DNA of 16,565 nucleotides, taken from Chloroflexota bacterium (lineage in GTDB: Bacteria; Chloroflexota; Dehalococcoidia; Lucifugimonadales; UBA826). Of the stretch, positions 13,209 through 16,565 are shown in pieces. The notes beneath the pieces are model-generated. The model had not been told where the DNA came from and did not search any database. It saw only the letters and a list, made by a program, of their open reading frames with translations. Position 1 is the stretch's first letter, and each line of letters starts with the position of its first letter. Where the stretch lies: NCBI GenBank assembly GCA_002718095.1, contig PBDP01000005.1:33828-50392 (forward strand), given 5' to 3'. A program made the position numbers and the translations under genes.

Positions 13209-14987
13209 TTATGGCTTATCTACAATATGATTTCCTATCACTAAAGTGTCTATTCCGCTATTTCGAAATGTATTTAAAGCGTCATGAGGAGAAGAAACAA
13301 TAGGTTCTCCGCGAACATTAAATGATGTGTTGAGTAAAATCGGCACTCCAGTTGATTGACCAAATCTTTCTATTAAGTTGTAATAACTTGAGTTTGTTTC
13401 TTTATATACAGTTTGAACCCTTGCAGTTCCCATGTGACTAACTGCTGGTATCAAATCTTGCTTATCTTCATGCACATTTGTTACTAGAAGCATAAATCTA
13501 GCAGCCATATTGTCTGTAGCATTTGGTAGTTCAAAATATGACTCAGTTATTTCAGCTAGAGCTGATGGGGCAAATGGTCTGAAAGGTTCTCTGAATTTAA
13601 TTTTTGTGTTTACGAGGTCTTTCATTTTATTACTTCTAGGATCGGCTAATATGCTTCGGTTGCCTAATGATCTTGGCCCCCATTCAAATCTACCGTTGAA
13701 CCTACCAATAACTTTTCCAGACGTTAGCCTGTCTACGGTCATATCTAATAAATCATCTTCATTATTAATGTATTGAGAATTAAATTCTGAAGAATCAATA
13801 GCTTTAGATATTTGATCATCGTTATATTCTTCGCCCCAATATGCATGATCCATTATGAATCTATTTTCACTATTTCCTAAACCATCGTGCCATAAATATA
13901 GAGCTGCACCTAATGCACATCCTCCGTCGCCTGCTGCTGGTTGTATATATAAATTTTCTACAGGAGTTTCTCTTAAAATTCTGCCATTGGCTACTGAATT
14001 AAGTGCAACCCCACCTGCTAGGCATAAATTGTTTGACCCTGATCGGCGACAAGCTTCGGTTGCTAGTTCCAATATCATTTCTTCTGCAACAATTTGTATA
14101 CTTGCCGCTATGTCGGCATAATGTTGATTGTATACAGATAATTCTTCAAAATTTGATGGCTTATCTCCAAAATATGAAGGATACCCACTAGATTTTGTAA
14201 AAAAAGGAATATTGGCGTCTCTTGGCTCTCCAAACAATTGGATCATTTTCTTTGTAAATGATTTTTTAGTGCTGTAATGAAACGATAGGTATTTCTGATC
14301 TAACCAAAATGAATTATCTTCATTTATACGAATAATTTTATATACTTCACTAACATATTTGGGTTTTCCATATGGGGCCATGCCCATAACTTTGTACTCG
14401 CCTTCATTTACTTCAAATCCTAAGAACGCAGTAAAGGCACTGTATAGTAGGCCTAGTGAATGGGGGAAATGAATTTCGTCTTCAATTTCTAGTTTTCCTC
14501 CCGTTCCTTTTCCAATTGTTGTTGTTGCCCATTCGCCTACCCCGTCAAATGTTAATATTGCAGATTCTTTGAACGGGGAACAATAATAAGCACTTGCTGC
14601 ATGTGAAATATGATGTTCAGAAAACATTATGTTTTTAGGATCGATCTTTAAATGATCTGATATAAGGCCTTTAATCCATAATTTATCAAACAACCAAGTT
14701 CGCATACTTTGAGCAAACATCCAGTATGTTTTCGGAAACCCTTGGATAGCTGTTTTTAATAATCGTTCAAATTTAGTAAAAGGCTTTTCAAAGAAAACAA
14801 CATAATCTATATCTGAAGCATCTATTGACGCTTTTTTAAGGCAAAATTCTATTGCGTTAGTTGGGTATGAATAATCATGTTTGATTCGTGTAAATCTTTC
14901 TTCTTCTGCGGCTGCTATTAATTGACCGTCACTAATTAGTGCAGCGGATGCATCGTGGAAGTAACATGATATGCCTAAAATTATCAA
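13209..14987 (-). CDS. Carbamoyltransferase, NodU/CmcH family
   Basis: A 592-residue O-carbamoyltransferase that uses carbamoyl phosphate and ATP (via carbamoyl adenylate) to carbamoylate a hydroxyl on a glycan or small molecule. The N-terminal Kae1-like domain shows ILGISCYFHDASAAL with His11-Asp12, EEERFTR (28-34), the metal-site EHHISHAASAYY (His125, His126, His129), TFDGVGEWATT (Asp148) and EYKVMGMAPYGKP. The C-terminal domain has GGVALNSVANGRIL, RFEWGPRSLGNRSILADPR (433-451), RPFAPS and LLNTSFNVRGEPIV. The start is TTG with AAGAGA upstream. It is 10 nt after the SxtJ-like gene and 34 nt before the DUF5989-like gene. No glycosyltransferase is in view, so the acceptor is unknown. Confidence 0.93.
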   Translation of the reverse strand: MIILGISCYFHDASAALISDGQLIAAAEEERFTRIKHDYSYPTNAIEFCLKKASIDASDIDYVVFFEKPFTKFERLLKTAIQGFPKTYWMFAQSMRTWLFDKLWIKGLISDHLKIDPKNIMFSEHHISHAASAYYCSPFKESAILTFDGVGEWATTTIGKGTGGKLEIEDEIHFPHSLGLLYSAFTAFLGFEVNEGEYKVMGMAPYGKPKYVSEVYKIIRINEDNSFWLDQKYLSFHYSTKKSFTKKMIQLFGEPRDANIPFFTKSSGYPSYFGDKPSNFEELSVYNQHYADIAASIQIVAEEMILELATEACRRSGSNNLCLAGGVALNSVANGRILRETPVENLYIQPAAGDGGCALGAALYLWHDGLGNSENRFIMDHAYWGEEYNDDQISKAIDSSEFNSQYINNEDDLLDMTVDRLTSGKVIGRFNGRFEWGPRSLGNRSILADPRSNKMKDLVNTKIKFREPFRPFAPSALAEITESYFELPNATDNMAARFMLLVTNVHEDKQDLIPAVSHMGTARVQTVYKETNSSYYNLIERFGQSTGVPILLNTSFNVRGEPIVSSPHDALNTFRNSGIDTLVIGNHIVDKP

Positions 14988-14997
14988 AATATGTCTC

Positions 14998-15228
14998 TTA
15001 ATACTGCTTTTTCATTGATTCAAATACATTTTCGGGTCTTTGTATTTTGGGTTTCCAATTAGATTTAGAATGTTTTCTTAGAATAAGTGGGTCGGCAAAT
15101 AACTTAAAAGGAATAGTCATTATAGGCATAAAAATCCAATAAATGATTGTTAATATAATCATCATTTGTATGGTACCTAATTTTTCAGCAAATTTTATCC
15201 AGGCAGCCCACACTTTCTTTCTAGTCAT
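14998..15228 (-). CDS. SxtJ-like small membrane protein
   Basis: A 76-residue protein: a basic, aromatic N-terminus (KKVWAAWIKFAEKLG), one long hydrophobic segment (about 20-43) with an internal Pro, then FKLFADPLILRK and a basic, Pro-rich cytoplasm-type tail (SNWKPKIQRPEN). This resembles the C-terminal half of SxtJ family proteins, which accompany carbamoyltransferases (as in the saxitoxin locus) and DUF5989 proteins. Full-length SxtJ is about 130 residues, so this is a short form. It starts 2 nt after the glutaredoxin stop and ends 10 nt before the carbamoyltransferase start, implying translational coupling. The function is unknown; it may hold the transferase at the membrane. Confidence 0.75.
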   Translation of the reverse strand: MTRKKVWAAWIKFAEKLGTIQMMIILTIIYWIFMPIMTIPFKLFADPLILRKHSKSNWKPKIQRPENVFESMKKQY

Positions 15229-15230
15229 AA

Positions 15231-15470
15231 TTATCTTTTGATCTTTTTTTCTAAATCTTCGTTTGTTGGTTCTATCAGTACGGATCCGTCTTCGAATACT
15301 ATTGTTGGAACTCTTTGGATACCGTTGTTTAAAGTTTTTATGTATTCAGCATATTCCGGTTCTTCATCAACATCTGTCCAATCATATTCTATATTTTTAC
15401 TGTCAAGATAATCTTTTGACCTGTGACAGTCGCCACACCAAGTTGTCCCATACATTTTTATTTTTGCCAT
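15231..15470 (-). CDS. Glutaredoxin-like protein (mycoredoxin/NrdH type)
   Basis: A 79-residue thioredoxin-fold dithiol reductase. The active site is WCGDC (Cys12, Cys15) followed by HRSKDYL. The cis-Pro motif is VPT (54-56) and the GG-equivalent region is FEDGSVLIEPT. The pattern TTWCGxCHR plus NNGIQRVPT is that of mycoredoxin-1-like proteins, which in actinobacteria reduce mycothiol mixed disulfides; the thiol used here is unknown. AGGAG stands 9-10 nt before the ATG. It is 32 nt downstream of the CMD-family gene and only 2 nt upstream of the SxtJ-like gene, so it belongs to the carbamoyltransferase operon. Its presence there is unexpected. Confidence 0.88.
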   Translation of the reverse strand: MAKIKMYGTTWCGDCHRSKDYLDSKNIEYDWTDVDEEPEYAEYIKTLNNGIQRVPTIVFEDGSVLIEPTNEDLEKKIKR

Positions 15471-15502
15471 AACTCAGTATCTCCTATGAATCTAAATTAT
15501 CT

Positions 15503-15883
15503 CTATGATATGTTACCAGAGTCTTCGAGTGTTTTTCTTATTATTTTTTGAGCAGATAAAGCTGCAGGAGCTCCAGCATAGGCAGAGCTATGAATTAATA
15601 TAGCCATCAGCTCATCTGGTGCAACACCATTATTTAATGCTCCTATTGTATGAATAGGTATTTCATGTTCTGCTCCAAGAGCAATTAATATTGATAAAGT
15701 TACTATACTTTTTGTTTTGTCATCCAATCCTTCTCTGGTCCACACACCGCCCCAATATGTTTCTGTTAAAAATTCTTGAAATGGCTGGCTAAAGCTATTT
15801 GCATTTTTAAATGACTCATTAACGTAATCTTCTCCAAGGACTTGTTTTCTTTTTTTTAATCCTGCTTCAAATTTTTCTTTCAT
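15503..15883 (-). CDS. Carboxymuconolactone decarboxylase family protein (PcaC-like)
   Basis: A 126-residue, all-helical CMD domain protein. The arrangement is close to 4-carboxymuconolactone decarboxylase: GLKKRKQVLGEDYV at the start, FQEFLTETYWGGVWTREGLD (35-54), KSIVTLSILIALG (58-70), His78 and GALNNGVAPDEL (81-92), and AYAGAPAA (101-108). It has no cysteine at all, which excludes the AhpD-type peroxidase branch. PcaC decarboxylates gamma-carboxymuconolactone in the protocatechuate pathway, but no other pca gene is near, so a related lactone or quinone substrate is equally possible. AAGGAG lies 8 nt before the ATG. It is the first gene of the minus-strand run that leads to the carbamoyltransferase. 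Confidence 0.85.
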   Translation of the reverse strand: MKEKFEAGLKKRKQVLGEDYVNESFKNANSFSQPFQEFLTETYWGGVWTREGLDDKTKSIVTLSILIALGAEHEIPIHTIGALNNGVAPDELMAILIHSSAYAGAPAALSAQKIIRKTLEDSGNIS

Positions 15884-15904
15884 GAATTTTGCTCCTTTCT
15901 AACT

Positions 15905-15942
15905 ATTATTTTTAAAAATAATCTTGAATTTTTAGATTATTT
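15905..15942 (-). repeat. Overlapping inverted repeats in the leader of the CMD-carbamoyltransferase operon
   Basis: 15905-15922 is a perfect 18-bp AT-only palindrome (two 9-nt arms, no loop). It overlaps one arm of a second perfect 9-bp inverted repeat (15916-15924 with 15934-15942, 9-nt loop). The two cannot fold together in RNA. Both lie between the proposed promoter and the ribosome site. Confidence 0.7.
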
Positions 15943-15946
15943 ACGA

Positions 15947-15964
15947 ATAAATTTGTTCATTTAT
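15947..15964. repeat. Inverted repeat ATAAAT-N6-ATTTAT near the operon promoter
   Basis: Perfect 6-bp arms flank TTGTTC. The site overlaps the proposed -10 element (15960-15965) and the start point, so it could be an operator; AT richness makes chance occurrence likely. Confidence 0.4.
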
Positions 15965-15988
15965 ATAAAAACGGACATGGTTGTGCAA
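15960..15988 (-). promoter_or_regulatory. Promoter for the CMD-glutaredoxin-SxtJ-carbamoyltransferase-DUF5989 run
   Basis: On the minus strand TTGCAC (15983-15988) and TATAAA (15960-15965) are 17 nt apart, matching sigma-70 consensus at 4/6 and 5/6. Transcription would start near 15953, giving a leader of about 70 nt. Confidence 0.6.
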
Positions 15989-16026
15989 ATTTTACGGTTA
16001 TACTTTGTTAAATAGCGTGTAAGATT

Positions 16027-16565
16027 GTGATATTTAAGACAAAGAAAAAAATCTACAAATCAATAATAACTTCGACGGATTTAGAAAAATTTGTTAATGA
16101 GGCTATGACCCATCCATGGGTAGGCATTGACATAGAAGGAAACGGTTTTTTTAGATATCCTGAAAGGGTTTGTCTCATACAAATTTCATTAGGGGATATG
16201 CCGTATATTATTGACCCTTTGGCTATAGATAATATGGATCCACTAGGATTTTTATTGAATGATATGGATGTTGTAAAGATACTACACTCCGGTGATTATG
16301 ATATACGTAGTTTGAATAGAGATTACGGATTTACGTTTAAGAATATTTTTGACACTAGTATTTCTGCTGCATTTTTAGGGTCACCAAAATTAGGACTAGA
16401 CGCTATTCTTAAAGAGTATATGAATGTTATTGTAAGCAAAGATAAGAATCTCCAAAGAAGCGACTGGACTAACAGGCCTTTATCAAATGAGGCTATAAAG
16501 TATGCGGCAGATGATGTTCGTTATCTTGGTCAAGCAAGAAAAGTAATGACCCAGCAATTAGAAAA
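16027..16565 (+). CDS. RNase D-like 3'-5' exonuclease (DEDDy), 3' end beyond window
   Basis: The frame is open from GTG at 16027 to the window edge (179 codons plus 2 nt); a stop at 16009-16011 closes it upstream. All exonuclease motifs are present: Exo I Asp35-Ile-Glu37 in GIDIEGNGF, Exo II HSGDYDIRSL with Asp92, FDTSISAAFLG (108-118), the RNase D hallmark QRSDWTNRPLS (143-153), and Exo III Tyr159 to Asp163 in YAADDVRYL. The family trims the 3' ends of tRNA precursors and other structured RNAs. The GTG lacks a clear Shine-Dalgarno; ATG 16105 is in frame but would start just before Exo I. TATACT at 15999-16004 may be the -10 element. Divergent from the CMD operon. The HRDC domain, if any, lies outside the window. 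Confidence 0.92.
   Translation, partial: MIFKTKKKIYKSIITSTDLEKFVNEAMTHPWVGIDIEGNGFFRYPERVCLIQISLGDMPYIIDPLAIDNMDPLGFLLNDMDVVKILHSGDYDIRSLNRDYGFTFKNIFDTSISAAFLGSPKLGLDAILKEYMNVIVSKDKNLQRSDWTNRPLSNEAIKYAADDVRYLGQARKVMTQQLE

Noticed and set aside
15503-15883. AhpD-type alkylhydroperoxidase paired with the glutaredoxin
   Set aside because: The protein has no cysteine, so the CxxC needed for AhpD peroxidase activity is missing.
1-16565. Mobile elements, prophage, CRISPR arrays or attachment sites
   Set aside because: No transposase, integrase, terminal inverted repeats, spaced direct repeats or tRNA-end duplication were found; the only direct repeat is the 57-bp duplication in the YceI gene.

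Overview
The window is AT-rich (roughly 35-38% G+C by eye) bacterial chromosome with short intergenic gaps and no transposase, integrase, phage gene or CRISPR array. Several features suggest a low-GC marine Chloroflexota lineage of the SAR202/Dehalococcoidia kind: a LexA promoter with operators close to the Gram-positive/Chloroflexota type GAAC-N4-GTTC, a mycoredoxin-like glutaredoxin, lipoproteins, a YceI-domain exported protein, an acetolactate-synthase-like TPP enzyme, an amidohydrolase and a carboxymuconolactone decarboxylase-family protein. This taxonomic call is inference. There is no rRNA or ribosomal protein gene to settle it. TTG and GTG starts are common (both lipoproteins, lexA, the carbamoyltransferase).

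Left block, minus strand (1-5260): lexA with its own operator-covered promoter, tRNA-Leu(CAA), an ADP-ribosylglycohydrolase-family protein, an Amidohydro_2-family hydrolase, a large lipoprotein with a gluzincin-type zinc protease motif, and the first codons of an SDR oxidoreductase cut by the window edge. tRNA-Leu lies only 25 nt upstream of the ADP-ribosylglycohydrolase start.

Middle block, plus strand (5300-9310): a blue-copper (cupredoxin) lipoprotein ending in a strong hairpin, a pyrimidine-dimer glycosylase-family protein that starts just after that hairpin, a YceI-domain exported protein with a fresh 57-bp internal duplication, the DNA polymerase III beta clamp (dnaN), and an aldo/keto reductase. 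lexA, the glycosylase-like gene and dnaN make this a loosely DNA-maintenance neighbourhood, although no dnaA or recognisable origin is visible.

Central block (9310-13010): ribokinase (minus) diverges from a TPP-dependent acetolactate-synthase-like enzyme with non-standard residues in two catalytic motifs. This is followed on the plus strand by a membrane-anchored SGNH-type hydrolase.

Right block, minus strand (13000-15990): a tightly packed run of CMD-family protein, mycoredoxin-like glutaredoxin, SxtJ-like small membrane protein, NodU/CmcH-family carbamoyltransferase and a 57-residue DUF5989-like membrane protein. The last is convergent with, and overlaps by 9 bp, the SGNH hydrolase gene. 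Carbamoyltransferase + SxtJ-like + DUF5989-like + SGNH hydrolase is a recurring cassette, probably for carbamoyl decoration of a surface glycan or lipid; the glutaredoxin in the same transcript is the unusual partner. The run appears to be driven from a promoter near 15960-15988, with a leader full of overlapping AT-only inverted repeats. At the right edge a divergent RNase D-like 3'-5' exonuclease gene begins and runs off the window.
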